Shown here: in pieces, positions 40,340 through 49,706 of the stretch
How positions within the stretch are numbered: the stretch's first letter is position 1
How the letters are laid out: every line of letters starts with the position of its first letter
DNA from: Actinomadura violacea
GTDB lineage: Bacteria > Actinomycetota > Actinomycetes > Streptosporangiales > Streptosporangiaceae
Reading direction: 5' to 3'
Assembly (NCBI RefSeq): GCF_017573465.1
Contig: NZ_JAGEPF010000041.1
Span: 26,006-90,005, forward strand
Length of the DNA: 64,000 nt
Program-made: the position numbers and the translations under genes
Notes under the pieces: model-generated
What the model was told of the DNA's origin: nothing
Databases searched by the model: none
The model's input: the letters and a program-made list of their open reading frames with translations, nothing else

Positions 40340-42019
40340 ATGCCCAATGCCGACCGTCCCGCCGCCCGCGGCGGTTCGTCGCGATCACGCTCCGGCGCTC
40401 GCCGCCGCCCGTCCAACGCCGTGAAGGCGGCGCGGACACAGCGTCCGGACGCCGAGTTCGCGATGCCGGAGATGCGCACCCCGCCGCTGCCGCCCGTCGA
40501 GTCGTTCGGCGAGCTGGCCCTGCCGCCGCGCATGCTCGCCGAGCTCGCCGAGCAGGGCGTGACGGAGCCGTTCCCGATCCAGGCCGCGACGCTGCCGAAC
40601 GCCCTCGCGGGACGGGACGTCCTCGGGCGCGGCCGCACCGGCTCCGGCAAGACCCTCGCGTTCGGCCTCGCGCTGCTCGCCCGCACCGCGGGCCGGCGGG
40701 CCGAGCCCCGCGCGCCCCTAGCGCTCGTCCTGGTCCCGACCCGTGAACTCGCCCAGCAGGTCACCGACGCCCTCGGCCCGTACGCGGACGCCGTCGGCCT
40801 GCGGACGGTCACCGTCGTCGGCGGCATGCCGATCTCCCGTCAGGCGAACGCGCTCCGGCGCGCCGCGGACGTCCTGATCGCGACGCCCGGACGCCTCGCC
40901 GACCTCATCGAGCGCGGCGACTGCCGGCTCGGCGACGTGCGGATCACCGTGCTGGACGAGGCCGACCAGATGACCGACATGGGGTTCCTCCCGCAGGTCA
41001 CCCGGCTTCTCGAGCAGACGCCGCCCGGCGGGCAGCGGATGCTGTTCTCGGCGACCCTCGACCGCAACGTCGACAAGCTCGTCCGCGCGTTCCTCGACGA
41101 CCCGGTCACCCGCTCGGTCGACCCGGCGGCCGGCGCGGTCACCGCGATGGAGCACCACGTCCTGCACGTCAGCGACACCGACAAGCAGGACACGACCGCT
41201 CATATCGCGGCACGCGAGGGCCGCGTGATCATGTTCGTCGGCAAGAAGCACGGCGCGGACCGGCTCGTCCGCAAGCTGGCCGCGCGCGGCATCCGCGCCG
41301 CCGCGCTGCACGGCGGCAAGACCCAGTCGCAGCGCAACCGCGCGCTGGAGGGCTTCCGCACCGAGGACGTCACCGTCCTGGTCGCCACCAACGTCGCCGC
41401 CCGCGGCATCCACATCGACGACCTCGACCTGGTCGTCAACGTCGACCCGCCCGCGGACCACAAGGACTACCTGCACCGCGGCGGGCGCACCGCCCGGGCC
41501 GGACGCGCCGGGACCGTGGTCACGCTCGTCCTGCCCGACCAGCGCCGCGAGATGGCCGACCTGATGGCCATGGCGGGCATCACCCCGCGCGTCACCGAGG
41601 TGCGCCCCGGCGACGGCGACCTGGCCCGCATCACCGGCGCCCGTCCCCCGTCGCGCCCCGCCCCCGCCGCGCAGAACCCTGCCCCGCAGCGCAACGCCGC
41701 GCCCCAGCGCAACGCCGGGCAGAGCCCGTCGCGGCGCAGCACCGCGCGCCAGAATGACGCCGCGCAGGACGGCCGCCGCGCCGAGGCCCCCGCGCCTCGC
41801 GACGCGCAGCGAACCACCACGGCGGACACCGCGCCCGGGCGCAACTCCCGTCGCGGCTCTGCCGCTCGCGAGCAGCGGAAGAACACGCAGGACGCCCCCG
41901 TGGCCCGCAAGTCCACGCCGGACGCCGCGGCCGGGCAGAAGGCCCGGCGAGGCGGCGGCGCGCAGGGCGGCACGTCGCAGCGCAAGCCGCGCCGCCGCGC
42001 GTCGTCCCTGAACACCTGA
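40340..42019 (+). CDS. DEAD/DEAH-box RNA helicase
   Basis: A 559-residue SF2 RNA helicase. It has the Q motif (PFPIQAATLPNALAG), motif I GRTGSGKT, Ia PTRELA, Ib TPGR, II DEAD (VLDEADQM), III SAT, IV MFVGKK, V ATNVAARGIH, and VI HRGGRTARAG. The N-terminal ~50 residues are basic. The C-terminal ~190 residues are disordered, with repeats of PQRNAA/GQ-type sequence and a closing basic patch, typical of actinobacterial helicases that join degradosome or cold-shock condensates. It likely unwinds structured mRNA and rRNA. The ATG at 40340 has GAGGAAGG upstream, buried in a hairpin. Confidence 0.95.
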   Translation: MPNADRPAARGGSSRSRSGARRRPSNAVKAARTQRPDAEFAMPEMRTPPLPPVESFGELALPPRMLAELAEQGVTEPFPIQAATLPNALAGRDVLGRGRTGSGKTLAFGLALLARTAGRRAEPRAPLALVLVPTRELAQQVTDALGPYADAVGLRTVTVVGGMPISRQANALRRAADVLIATPGRLADLIERGDCRLGDVRITVLDEADQMTDMGFLPQVTRLLEQTPPGGQRMLFSATLDRNVDKLVRAFLDDPVTRSVDPAAGAVTAMEHHVLHVSDTDKQDTTAHIAAREGRVIMFVGKKHGADRLVRKLAARGIRAAALHGGKTQSQRNRALEGFRTEDVTVLVATNVAARGIHIDDLDLVVNVDPPADHKDYLHRGGRTARAGRAGTVVTLVLPDQRREMADLMAMAGITPRVTEVRPGDGDLARITGARPPSRPAPAAQNPAPQRNAAPQRNAGQSPSRRSTARQNDAAQDGRRAEAPAPRDAQRTTTADTAPGRNSRRGSAAREQRKNTQDAPVARKSTPDAAAGQKARRGGGAQGGTSQRKPRRRASSLNT

Positions 42020-42055
42020 CGTCTCGGCCCGGCGCGCTCTGCGCGGCGGGCGGGC

Positions 42056-43219
42056 TCAGGTCCGGTCGGCGGCGATCTCCGGTGAGAGGTCGTCGTCGCG
42101 TGCGGTCAAGGCCGGGCCGGTGGGCTCCGGGCGGTGTGGACGGCGCAGGGTCAGAGGGGTGAGCAGGAAGGCGGCGGCCGCGACGGGCATCGCGCCGCCG
42201 GCCAGGGCGGCGAGGCCGGGGACGGCGGGTTGCGCGACGCCCCAGGACGAGCCGAAGAACGCGAACCAGCGCGGCCGTTCGGGCTCCGGGGCGATCGACG
42301 CGATCAGGGCCTGCCAGCGGCCTTGGAGGACGCTGTCGGCGACCGCCCAGGCGATGTATGCGGCGACGGTGACGGGCACGGATCGTCCGATGGCCAGGAC
42401 GACTGCCGCCCCGCCGAGGAGGCCGGTGCCGAGGGCGAGGACGCGTTCGTGGGGCAGCCGGTCCAGGGCGCGGCGGCCGAGGCGGCCGGTCAGTGGGGCG
42501 AGGACGGCGGCGCCGGTCAGTGCGAGACCGGGCAGCCAGGCGGGCGCGCCGCGCTGGAGCAGCACGAACGGCATGTACATGATGACGGCGAGGTAGCCGA
42601 CGGCGAACGCGGTGCCGGCGAGCGTCAGCCGGACGAGCCGGCCGGACGGGCGCCAGGCCCCGTCGCGCACGGGCGGCCGGACGGGTTCGCGCGGCAGGAA
42701 CGCCAGGGCGACGGCGGCCGCGGCGAGGCAGGTCGCCGCGTCCGCGACGGCGAGCCAGCGGGCACCGAGGGGCAGCAGGACGGCGGCGAGCAGCCCGCCG
42801 ACCGCGCCGGCCGCGACCAGTGACGTGCCGAGCAGGCCGTAGACGTCGCCGTGCCGTCCGGCGGGGGCGGCGCGGGCGAGCGCCTCCTGGGTGGCGGGCT
42901 CGCAGATCTCGAAGGCGAGGCCGACCAGCGCGACCGCGCCGAGGGTCTGCGGCGGCCCGTGCGCGAGCGCGAGGACGAGCAGCGCGGCGCCGGTGGACGC
43001 GAGGCCGAGCACGACGGCGGTGCGGGGCGCCAGCCGGTCGAGGAGGACGCCGCCGAGCCACCGCGAGGCGAGCGCGGCGACGCCGAAGACCGCCAGCGCC
43101 GCGGACGCGAGCCCTGGCCCGGCGAGCACGGCGAGGAACGACATGACGTACGCGCCGAGCTGGTTGATCACGCGCACGCCGATGAGCGCCCTCACCGGGC
43201 GCGGCAGTCCCCCCGTCAC
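42056..43219 (-). CDS. MFS transporter
   Basis: A 387-residue major facilitator protein with about 11-12 hydrophobic helices. The family A-like motif is degenerate (GGVLLDRLAPRTAVVLG, ~60-76). Gly/Ala-rich helices such as LLGTSLVAAGAVGGLLAAVL support transport. The substrate is not predictable; similar proteins are annotated as drug or sugar efflux. The ATG at 43219 is followed by a short cytosolic segment, then TM1. The acidic C-terminus (RDDDLSPEIAADRT) is cytosolic. Confidence 0.9.
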   Translation of the reverse strand: MTGGLPRPVRALIGVRVINQLGAYVMSFLAVLAGPGLASAALAVFGVAALASRWLGGVLLDRLAPRTAVVLGLASTGAALLVLALAHGPPQTLGAVALVGLAFEICEPATQEALARAAPAGRHGDVYGLLGTSLVAAGAVGGLLAAVLLPLGARWLAVADAATCLAAAAVALAFLPREPVRPPVRDGAWRPSGRLVRLTLAGTAFAVGYLAVIMYMPFVLLQRGAPAWLPGLALTGAAVLAPLTGRLGRRALDRLPHERVLALGTGLLGGAAVVLAIGRSVPVTVAAYIAWAVADSVLQGRWQALIASIAPEPERPRWFAFFGSSWGVAQPAVPGLAALAGGAMPVAAAAFLLTPLTLRRPHRPEPTGPALTARDDDLSPEIAADRT

Positions 43220-43285
43220 GCACGCAGGCTATGCGGGGCGTCCGACATTCTCGTCCGCGAGCGGCTGTAAGCCGGGTGTAATCGC

Positions 43286-44239
43286 GTGTCCGTAGCGTCT
43301 GCGGACGTGAGACGTGGGTGTGCGATCAGGACCGTCGCCGCAGGCGGAGCGCTTGTGCTCGCGCTGGCGGGGTGCGGCGGAGGTGGGAAGGACAAGCCGG
43401 CGGGCAAGGCCCCTGTGAAGCCGGCGGCGAAGGCGTCGGCGCCGGCCGGGGGCTGGCCGCAGCCGGAGAACGGGCGGCTGACGGCGAAGATGTGCGGCCT
43501 GCTGACCGACGCCGACTACGCCAAGTACGGCCATCAGCGCATGCCGCAGGAGAACGCGGGCCCGGCGCAGGACGGCTCCAACACGGTCGGCTGCACCTAC
43601 ATGCTGGGCGACCAGCTGACGCTGAGCCTGCAGAAGAGCGCGCAGGGCGCGAAGATCACGTTCAAGCAGGGGCTGGACGACCACAAGGACCGGCTGAAGG
43701 GCAAGCCGTCGGTCCTGGCGCCGAACGTGGTGCAGGGCGCGGACGAGAGCTGGTTCGACTACTCGACGCTGGGCGGCGGCCCGTCGGAGTACGAGGTGGA
43801 GGCGCGGCGCGGCGCGCTGACCGTCGGGATCGTCCTGTCGGAGGTCCCGCAGCATCCGGACAAGGACCCGAAGGGGATGCTGGCGGCGCTCGCGGCGCTG
43901 GTGCTGCAGCGGATCCCGGACGTCGGGAAGGCCGACACGGGCATCGTCCACCAGGTCAAGTACGTGGTGTGGGGGTCGGGGCCGAAGGCCATGCAGATCG
44001 TCTACAGCGACCCGGTGAGCACGAAGTCGGTGACGTTGAAGAACGTGAAGCTGCCGTGGCACAAGGAGTTCCCGATGCCGGACGCCGGGAACCAGCCGAC
44101 GGCGGCGCTTTCCATCAGCGGGGCCGGCGCGACGCCGATGGTCATGGTCGGCTGCGAGGTCTTCGTCGACGGGAAGTCCGTGCAGAAGAAGGTGCCGGAC
44201 GGCGGCCTGGTCTTCTGCGACGCGGACTATCGCAACTGA
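43286..44239 (+). CDS. Putative secreted lipoprotein
   Basis: A 317-residue protein with a lipoprotein signal: a charged start, hydrophobic VAAGGALVLALAGC, and a lipobox Cys (LAGC) near residue 30. A Gly/Lys/Pro/Ala linker follows, then a globular domain with conserved Cys (KMCGLLTDADYAKYG, VGCTYMLGDQL). The C-terminal beta part (VTLKNVKLPWHKEFPMPD, GCEVFVDGKSVQKK) resembles MmpS-like domains. No function is known. It starts at GTG 43286; GTG 43307 (residue 8) gives an equally good signal. Confidence 0.78.
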   Translation: MSVASADVRRGCAIRTVAAGGALVLALAGCGGGGKDKPAGKAPVKPAAKASAPAGGWPQPENGRLTAKMCGLLTDADYAKYGHQRMPQENAGPAQDGSNTVGCTYMLGDQLTLSLQKSAQGAKITFKQGLDDHKDRLKGKPSVLAPNVVQGADESWFDYSTLGGGPSEYEVEARRGALTVGIVLSEVPQHPDKDPKGMLAALAALVLQRIPDVGKADTGIVHQVKYVVWGSGPKAMQIVYSDPVSTKSVTLKNVKLPWHKEFPMPDAGNQPTAALSISGAGATPMVMVGCEVFVDGKSVQKKVPDGGLVFCDADYRN

Positions 44240-44276
44240 TCGAACATGTGTTTGACTCGCCGGGTACAGTGAGGCC

Positions 44277-44894
44277 ATGTTCCAAGGCTCGCTGCTGGAC
44301 CGCGCCGACGAGGCCGGCCCCCGCCCGCTGGGCGAGGCGCGGCGCACGCGGCTGGCCCACGGCGCATGGATCGACGTGCTGCCCGCCTGGATCCCGGGCG
44401 CGGACGCGCTGTTCGAGCGGCTCCACACGTCCGTCCCGTGGCGCGGTGAGAGCAGACGCATGTACGACCGGGTCGTGGACGTGCCGCGCCTGCTGTCCTT
44501 CTATAACGAGGGCGCCGAGCTGCCTGACCCCGTCCTGGACGAGGCCAAGGCCGCGCTCAACGCGCACTATGAGGAGGAGCTCGGCGAGCCGTTCCGGACG
44601 GCCGGGCTATGCCTCTACCGGGACGGCCGCGACAGCGTCGCCTGGCACGGCGACCGGATCGGACGCGGCGCGCGCGCGGACACGATGGTCGCGATCCTGT
44701 CCGTCGGCGCACCGCGCCCGCTGCTGCTGCGTCCGCGCGGTGGCGGACCCGCCATCAAGCGGGAGCTGGGCCACGGCGACCTGATCGTCATGGGCGGCAG
44801 CTGCCAGCGGACGTGGGACCACGCGATCCCGAAGAGCACCCGCGCGGTCGGCCCCCGGATCAGCATCCAGTTCCGCCCCCGCGGCGTCCGCTGA
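44277..44894 (+). CDS. alkB: Alpha-ketoglutarate-dependent dioxygenase, AlkB family
   Basis: A 205-residue Fe(II)/2-oxoglutarate oxygenase that reverses alkyl damage on DNA bases. The iron triad is HxD in VAWHGDRIG (~125-127) and the distal His in WDHAIPK (~182). Arg residues for 2-oxoglutarate are in RISIQFRPRG near the end. LYRDGRDSVAWH and RPLLLRPR are family blocks. The ATG at 44277 follows a short spacer with GTTTGACT and TACAGT promoter-like hexamers (~44248 and ~44264). Confidence 0.92.
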   Translation: MFQGSLLDRADEAGPRPLGEARRTRLAHGAWIDVLPAWIPGADALFERLHTSVPWRGESRRMYDRVVDVPRLLSFYNEGAELPDPVLDEAKAALNAHYEEELGEPFRTAGLCLYRDGRDSVAWHGDRIGRGARADTMVAILSVGAPRPLLLRPRGGGPAIKRELGHGDLIVMGGSCQRTWDHAIPKSTRAVGPRISIQFRPRGVR

Positions 44895-44975
44895 CGGCAG
44901 GCCCATTCGGACCGCTGGACGCGCACCCCTCCCGCGCGTGATCATTTACGTATCCGTTCGGGGGAGGCGAAAGGC

Positions 44976-45641
44976 GTGACGATCTCGCTGGTCACCGGCG
45001 CGAACCGGGGCATCGGCCTGGAGGTGTGCCGGCAGCTCGCCGCACGCGGGCACGAGGTGCTGCTCGGGGCGCGCGATCCCGCCGCGGCCGAGCGCGCCGC
45101 GAAGGAGGCCGGCGCGACCCCGGTCGTGCTGGACGTGACGTCCGCCGCGGACGTCGAGCGCGTCGCCGCCGAGGTCGGCCGGCTGGACGTGCTGGTGAAC
45201 AACGCCGCGATCACCTACGACACCTGGCAGCGACCCTCGACCGCGGACCTGGACGTCGTCCGGGACGCGGCGGAGACCAACCTGTACGGGCCGTGGCGGC
45301 TGACGCAGGCGCTGCTCCCGGCGCTGCGGCGCAGCGCGCACGGCCGCGTCGTCAACGTCTCCAGCGAGGCCGCGTCGCTGGCGGGGATGGGCTCCGGCAC
45401 CCCCGCCTACACCGCGTCCAAGGTCGCCCTCAACGCGCTGACCAAGATGTTCGCCGCCGAACTGAGGCCCGACGGGATCCTGGTGAACGCGGTCTGCCCC
45501 GGCTGGGTCGCGACCGACATGGGCGGGCCCGGCGGGCGTCCCGTCGCCGACGGCGCGGCGAGCGTGGTGTGGGCCGCGACGCTGCCCGACGGCGGCCCGA
45601 CCGGCGGCTTCTTCCGCGACGGCCGCCCCGTCCCCTGGTGA
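44976..45641 (+). CDS. Short-chain dehydrogenase/reductase
   Basis: A 221-residue SDR resembling carbonyl-reductase-like members. Cofactor loop TGANRGIG (~7-14), ARDP at the end of beta-2 (an Arg that favours NADPH), NNAA (~82), and the catalytic Ser in VNVSSEAA with YTASK (~145-149). The tail GWVATDMGGPGG is typical. The GTG at 44976 has GGGAGGCGAAAGG upstream. The next gene starts 10 bases after the stop, so the two are likely co-transcribed. Confidence 0.92.
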   Translation: MTISLVTGANRGIGLEVCRQLAARGHEVLLGARDPAAAERAAKEAGATPVVLDVTSAADVERVAAEVGRLDVLVNNAAITYDTWQRPSTADLDVVRDAAETNLYGPWRLTQALLPALRRSAHGRVVNVSSEAASLAGMGSGTPAYTASKVALNALTKMFAAELRPDGILVNAVCPGWVATDMGGPGGRPVADGAASVVWAATLPDGGPTGGFFRDGRPVPW

Positions 45642-45651
45642 GAGGACCCCC

Positions 45652-46344
45652 ATGACCCCCGTCGAACCGCTCGAGACGATCAGCGCGGCGACCCGCGACC
45701 TGCTCGCGTCCGCCGCCCGGCTGGACGAGGCGGACATGCGCGCGCCGTCGCTGCTGCCCGGCTGGACGCGCGGCCACGTGCTCACCCATGTCGCGCGCAA
45801 CGCCGACGGCGGCACCCGGCTGCTGACCTGGGCACGCACCGGCGTCGAGGCGCGCGAGTACGCGAGCATGGAGGCCCGCGCCGCCGAGATCGAGGACGGC
45901 GCCGGACGCCCCGCCGCCGTCCTCGTCGCCGACGTCCGCGACAGCGCGGAGCGCTGGGCCGAGGCGTACGCGGCGATGCCGGACGACGCGTGGGAGCGCG
46001 TCGTCGAGTGGACGTCGGGCGCGCGGCATCCCGTCGCGCGGGCCACCGACGCCCGGCTCACCGAGGTGCTCACGCACCACGTCGACCTCGACGCCGGGTT
46101 CGGGCCCGCGGACTGGCCGGCGGACTACGTCGCCCGGAGGCTGCCGAACATCGTCGCGTCCTACGCCCGCCGCGACGGGGCGCCGCGCCTGCGCGTCCGC
46201 GCCACCGACACCGGCGCCGCCCACGGCGACGGCGAGACCCTGGTCACCGGGCCCGCGCCGGCACTGCTCGCGTGGCTGATGGGCCGGGCGGACGGCCGCG
46301 GCCTCACCGGCGCCGAGGGCGTCGAGCTGCCGTTCCTCTACTGA
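45652..46344 (+). CDS. Maleylpyruvate isomerase family mycothiol-dependent enzyme
   Basis: A 230-residue DinB-fold protein of the mycothiol-dependent maleylpyruvate isomerase group. The N-terminal helix bundle has LLPGWTRGHVLTHVARNADG with metal-binding His, and a further LTEVLTHHVDLDAG His pair. A short C-terminal domain (LVTGPAPALLAWLMGRADGR) is present. It uses mycothiol, the actinobacterial thiol, to isomerise or detoxify substrates; the true substrate is unknown. It overlaps the convergent hydrolase at the stop codons (46338-46344). Confidence 0.9.
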   Translation: MTPVEPLETISAATRDLLASAARLDEADMRAPSLLPGWTRGHVLTHVARNADGGTRLLTWARTGVEAREYASMEARAAEIEDGAGRPAAVLVADVRDSAERWAEAYAAMPDDAWERVVEWTSGARHPVARATDARLTEVLTHHVDLDAGFGPADWPADYVARRLPNIVASYARRDGAPRLRVRATDTGAAHGDGETLVTGPAPALLAWLMGRADGRGLTGAEGVELPFLY

Positions 46345-47858
46345 GGCACGGCCGGGCAGACCGTGCCGCGCGCGGGCACCTTCAGCGAGATCAGGTAGCC
46401 GTCGATCGCGTCCTGCATGCACGGGCCGCGGCCGTAGCTGCCGTGGCCGGATCCCGCGTAGGTGAGCAGCGTGGCCTTCGGCCCGATCTGGCGCGCGACG
46501 TTCCGCGCCCACGCGTACGGCGTGGCCGGGTCGTGGACCGCGTTCGCCAGCAGGATCGGCGCGGCGGTGCGGACCTTCAGCCGGTGCTGCGGGTTCGCGA
46601 CGGGCTTCGGCCAGCCGAGGCAGGCGGTGACGGCCATGAGCGGACGGGCGCCGTGCATGTCCGGCGCTATGCGCTCGGTGCGCCGCGAGATCCGCGCGAA
46701 CTCGTTGTAGTCGCGCACTGGAAGGTTCCAGTCGGAGCAGAACTGCGCGGTGAAGTTGTCGGTTCCGGTGCCCTCGGCGGGCGGCGCTGCAACGGGCGCA
46801 GCCTTGGCGGGCCGCACCGGCTTGCTCGCCTCCAGCGCGGACAGCAGCGACGCCAGCTTCGCCCAGTCGGGACCGTAGAACGTCTTGTACGTGACCACGA
46901 GCAGCTCGAACTCCGTCAGCGCCCGCCCCGGGGTCTGCGGATCGGCGAGCTCGCCGCGCGCGGCGCGTTCCCGCAGGTCGCGCAGGACGGCCCGGACGTC
47001 CCTGCCGTGCAGCGCGCAGCTCGCCGTCCGGTCGCACCATGCCGCGAACCGGTCGAAGGAGTCCTGCGCGGCCGCCATCTCCGACTCCAGGAACGGCTGC
47101 GCCGCCCGGATGCTGTGGTCGTCGACGCTCTCCAGCACCAGCGCGCGCACACGGCCCGGGTACGTCTCCGCGTACTCCTCGCCCAGGAGCGTCCCGTACG
47201 AGCTGCCGTGGAAGCTCAGCTTGGTCTCGCCTAGCGCGGCTCGTATGGCGTCCACGTCGCGGACGGTGCTCATCGTGTCGGCGTGGTCGTACAGCGGTCC
47301 GGTGCGCTTGCGGCAGTCGTCCCTGAGCTCGGCGTTGTAGGCGACGGTCGCGTCGAACTCCTTCCGGCTCTTGACGATGGGGTCGGGACGGGCGGCGAGG
47401 AGCGCGGCGGAGCACGTCACCGGGTTGCTGGCGCCGATCCCGCGCGGGTCGAAGCTGACGATGTCGAAGCGCTGCCGCAGCCGGTCGCTGAACCGGTCGA
47501 TGCCGCCGTCGACCTTCGTGACCCGCTGGACGCCGGAGTCGCCCGGCCCGCCGGGGCCGAACACCAGCGTGCCGACGCGCGCCCCCGGGTCCAGGGCCTT
47601 GCGGCGCGCGATGGCCAGGCCGAACGTCGGACCGTCCGGGTGCGCCCAGTCGACGGGGAGCCGGAGGGTCGCGCACTGCGCCTGGCCGTCGTCGCCGCAC
47701 GCCCTCCAGTCGACGGCGGGCGTGCGGGCCGCGCCGGGCGCCGCGTTCGCCGACGGCGCCGCGCTCGCCGACGGCGACGACAGCGGGACGGCCGCGCCGG
47801 CGAGCACGAGGCCCGCCGCCGCCGCGCTCCAGGCGATCCGCCTGTGCTTGCGCTGCAT
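46338..47858 (-). CDS. Secreted alpha/beta hydrolase, tripeptidyl-aminopeptidase (TAP) family
   Basis: A 506-residue exported serine peptidase-like hydrolase. The signal peptide (AAAAGLVLAGAAVPLSS) is followed by a TAP-type N-terminal region (RLPVDWAHPDGPTFGLAIAR), an oxyanion loop (GPGGPGDSG), and the nucleophile elbow FHGSSYGTLLG (Ser ~230). The C-terminal TAP domain carries the Asp (LANAVHDPATPY) and the His (YAGSGHGSYGRGPC). Related Streptomyces enzymes (SlpD/SlpE, Tap) release N-terminal peptides and are membrane- or wall-associated. The ATG at 47858 gives the expected signal. Confidence 0.92.
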   Translation of the reverse strand: MQRKHRRIAWSAAAAGLVLAGAAVPLSSPSASAAPSANAAPGAARTPAVDWRACGDDGQAQCATLRLPVDWAHPDGPTFGLAIARRKALDPGARVGTLVFGPGGPGDSGVQRVTKVDGGIDRFSDRLRQRFDIVSFDPRGIGASNPVTCSAALLAARPDPIVKSRKEFDATVAYNAELRDDCRKRTGPLYDHADTMSTVRDVDAIRAALGETKLSFHGSSYGTLLGEEYAETYPGRVRALVLESVDDHSIRAAQPFLESEMAAAQDSFDRFAAWCDRTASCALHGRDVRAVLRDLRERAARGELADPQTPGRALTEFELLVVTYKTFYGPDWAKLASLLSALEASKPVRPAKAAPVAAPPAEGTGTDNFTAQFCSDWNLPVRDYNEFARISRRTERIAPDMHGARPLMAVTACLGWPKPVANPQHRLKVRTAAPILLANAVHDPATPYAWARNVARQIGPKATLLTYAGSGHGSYGRGPCMQDAIDGYLISLKVPARGTVCPAVPQ

Positions 47859-48140
47859 GGATGTCCTTCCGGGATGGACGTCGAGGGGGTCCGCCGAGCG
47901 GCGGAGAAGCGTCCGGAACGGCCGGGGCGCCCCCGGCGGCCCCGGACCGCAAGATCACGTTAGGCCGCGCTCCCGGCGCGCGGCAGGGTGACCAGGGACG
48001 GTTCAGGGTGCGCTCAGGGACGCCTCAGGGTCGGCCACCGGGTCCCGGTCCCGGTGTTGGCGGAATCCGCCGGTAAAGGGGTCCGCCGTTCGTGGCGGAC
48101 GACAATTAACGCGAAACGCGGGGAGAATGGGTCGCGTGAC
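47859..48140. other. Intergenic region between the TAP hydrolase and DUF397 genes
   Basis: About 280 bases. They contain the upstream region of the leftward hydrolase and the 3' flank of the leftward DUF397 gene. No convincing gene, hairpin or repeat was seen. Confidence 0.5.
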
Positions 48141-48353
48141 TCAGCGGCCGTCCAGGCCGCCGTTCCGGATGGTACGCACGAGCGTGCGCCACTGTGCGGA
48201 ATCGAGCGCGAGCATTCCGGCACCGGGGGCGCGGGAATCGCGGATCAGCACGGCCGGGCCGGACGCCGCGACCTCGACGCATTCGTTCGCGCCGGCGCTC
48301 CCACTGCCCTTGCGCCAGTTCAGCGCCTCCCCCCGCGAAGACCGATCGACCAT
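48141..48353 (-). CDS. DUF397 protein (second locus)
   Basis: A 70-residue DUF397 protein: LNWRKGSGSAGANECVEVAA, VLIRDSRAPGAGMLALDSAQ and WRTLVRTIRNGG. The start at 48353 is chosen because the upstream frame is unlike the family. It lies downstream of an XRE-DUF5753 gene on the same strand (gap 266 bases), giving the same pairing as the 33.5-35 kb locus but as a single copy. Confidence 0.85.
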   Translation of the reverse strand: MVDRSSRGEALNWRKGSGSAGANECVEVAASGPAVLIRDSRAPGAGMLALDSAQWRTLVRTIRNGGLDGR

Positions 48354-48619
48354 CCAGCAACCCTCCATCCGGTGCCGGCGGTGCCGCCTCGTCGGCCGAT
48401 CGGGCCGGGAGCACTCGCCGGCGAGAGCCAAGCAGGGCACGACGAACCACGACCTTGTGGAAATTTTCCCGATCACGAGTGTAAACGGTTCCAGTTATCC
48501 CGCCTACAAGGGAACACAAGATCACGCTGCGTGCCGTGGAGACCACTCGGTTAGGGGTAGGGCCGGAACGGCGTCACCTCCCGTCGCGGTCGATTCGCGC
48601 CACCGGAAAAGGGCGCCGG

Positions 48620-49492
48620 TCAGGCCATCAGGTCCTCGGCGGTCCGGCGGAGCAGCGCGATGGACTCCTCGGCGGAGAGCGCGTCGTCCAGCAGCAGCTC
48701 GAAGGTGTCGCGGTACTCGGTGATCCGGTCGTCCTCGCCGGTGATCAGGGCGCTGCTGCCCGACCGGCCCTCCAGGAACAGCACGTCGTCGAGGTCGCCG
48801 TCGAACTCCAGGAGGGTGAACGGCCCCTCCAGCCCGAGGTGCGCCCCCGCGCTGAACCCGATGATCCGGACGGTGAGCAGGTCGTCGGCCTCGGCCTGGT
48901 CGGCGATGTCGCGCAGCTGCGCGGGCATGATCCCGGGGTCGGTCTTGATGCCGACGTGGCGGCGGATGACCGCCTCGTCGATGATGTAGAGCTGCCGCGG
49001 CGGATGCTCGCGCTTGGCGAGCTCCTCCTTGCGCTGCATGCGCATCCTGACGCCGAGCGCGCGCGCCTGCTGCGACACCTTGCCGGTGGACAGGACCTCG
49101 GCGTACTCGCGGGTCTGCAGCAGGCCGGGGATCACCGAGCCGTGGAAGTGCCGGATGTAGGCGGCGCCGGTGGCGTACCCCACGTAGTTGAGGAAGTTCG
49201 GGTCGAAGTCGCCGCGGTAGGCGTTCCACCAGGCCGGCTCGCGCGCGCCGCGGGCCAGCGCCTGCAGCCGCTCCTGGCGCCCCTCCGAGGTCACGTCGTA
49301 GACGTTCAGGAGGGCCTGGAGGTCGGTGCGGGTGATGGCGTTCTTGCCGCCCTCGACCCGGATGAGCTTGGACGGCGACCACTCCAGCTCGCGGACCACC
49401 TGCTCCTGCGTCAGCCCCTTCTCCTTGCGGAGGCGGACGAGCTCGGTGCGCAGCAGCGCGCTCTGGACGATGGGCCCCTGATCACTGGTCAT
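48620..49492 (-). CDS. XRE-family regulator with DUF5753 (second locus)
   Basis: A 290-residue XRE-DUF5753 protein. HTH: RLRKEKGLTQEQVVRELEWS, SKLIRVEGGKNAITRTDLQA (~residues 18-55). DUF5753: HGSVIPGLLQTREYAEVLST to the C-terminus, including VRIIGFSAGAHLGLEGPFTL. The ATG at 49492 is the start nearest the HTH. The AT-rich leader holds an inverted repeat pair. It probably regulates itself and acts with the DUF397 protein downstream. Confidence 0.9.
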   Translation of the reverse strand: MTSDQGPIVQSALLRTELVRLRKEKGLTQEQVVRELEWSPSKLIRVEGGKNAITRTDLQALLNVYDVTSEGRQERLQALARGAREPAWWNAYRGDFDPNFLNYVGYATGAAYIRHFHGSVIPGLLQTREYAEVLSTGKVSQQARALGVRMRMQRKEELAKREHPPRQLYIIDEAVIRRHVGIKTDPGIMPAQLRDIADQAEADDLLTVRIIGFSAGAHLGLEGPFTLLEFDGDLDDVLFLEGRSGSSALITGEDDRITEYRDTFELLLDDALSAEESIALLRRTAEDLMA

Positions 49493-49532
49493 ATGACGGC
49501 TCACTCTGCGTAGTTGTCGCCACCTCACCGCA

Positions 49533-49706
49533 TGCTACCTGGCATTGCGCTAGATGTCAGGACGCATGTCAACACTCCGACACCTGCCCCGGCCGTCGAT
49601 CGGCGCCGGCGAGATCCCTTCCCCGTGATGACCCGGAAACTCGGACGATCAGGAGGTTTCGGCGTGCTGTATGTCGGTAGACTATGTTGTAATGTGCTAG
49701 GTAGCA
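49533..49706. promoter_or_regulatory. Inverted-repeat pair in the XRE leader
   Basis: TGCTACCTGGCA (49533-49544) is complementary in 11 of 12 positions to TGCTAGGTAGCA (49695-49706), which itself is a near palindrome. The pair flanks an AT-rich stretch upstream of the leftward XRE gene and could be operator half-sites for autoregulation by looping. Confidence 0.4.
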
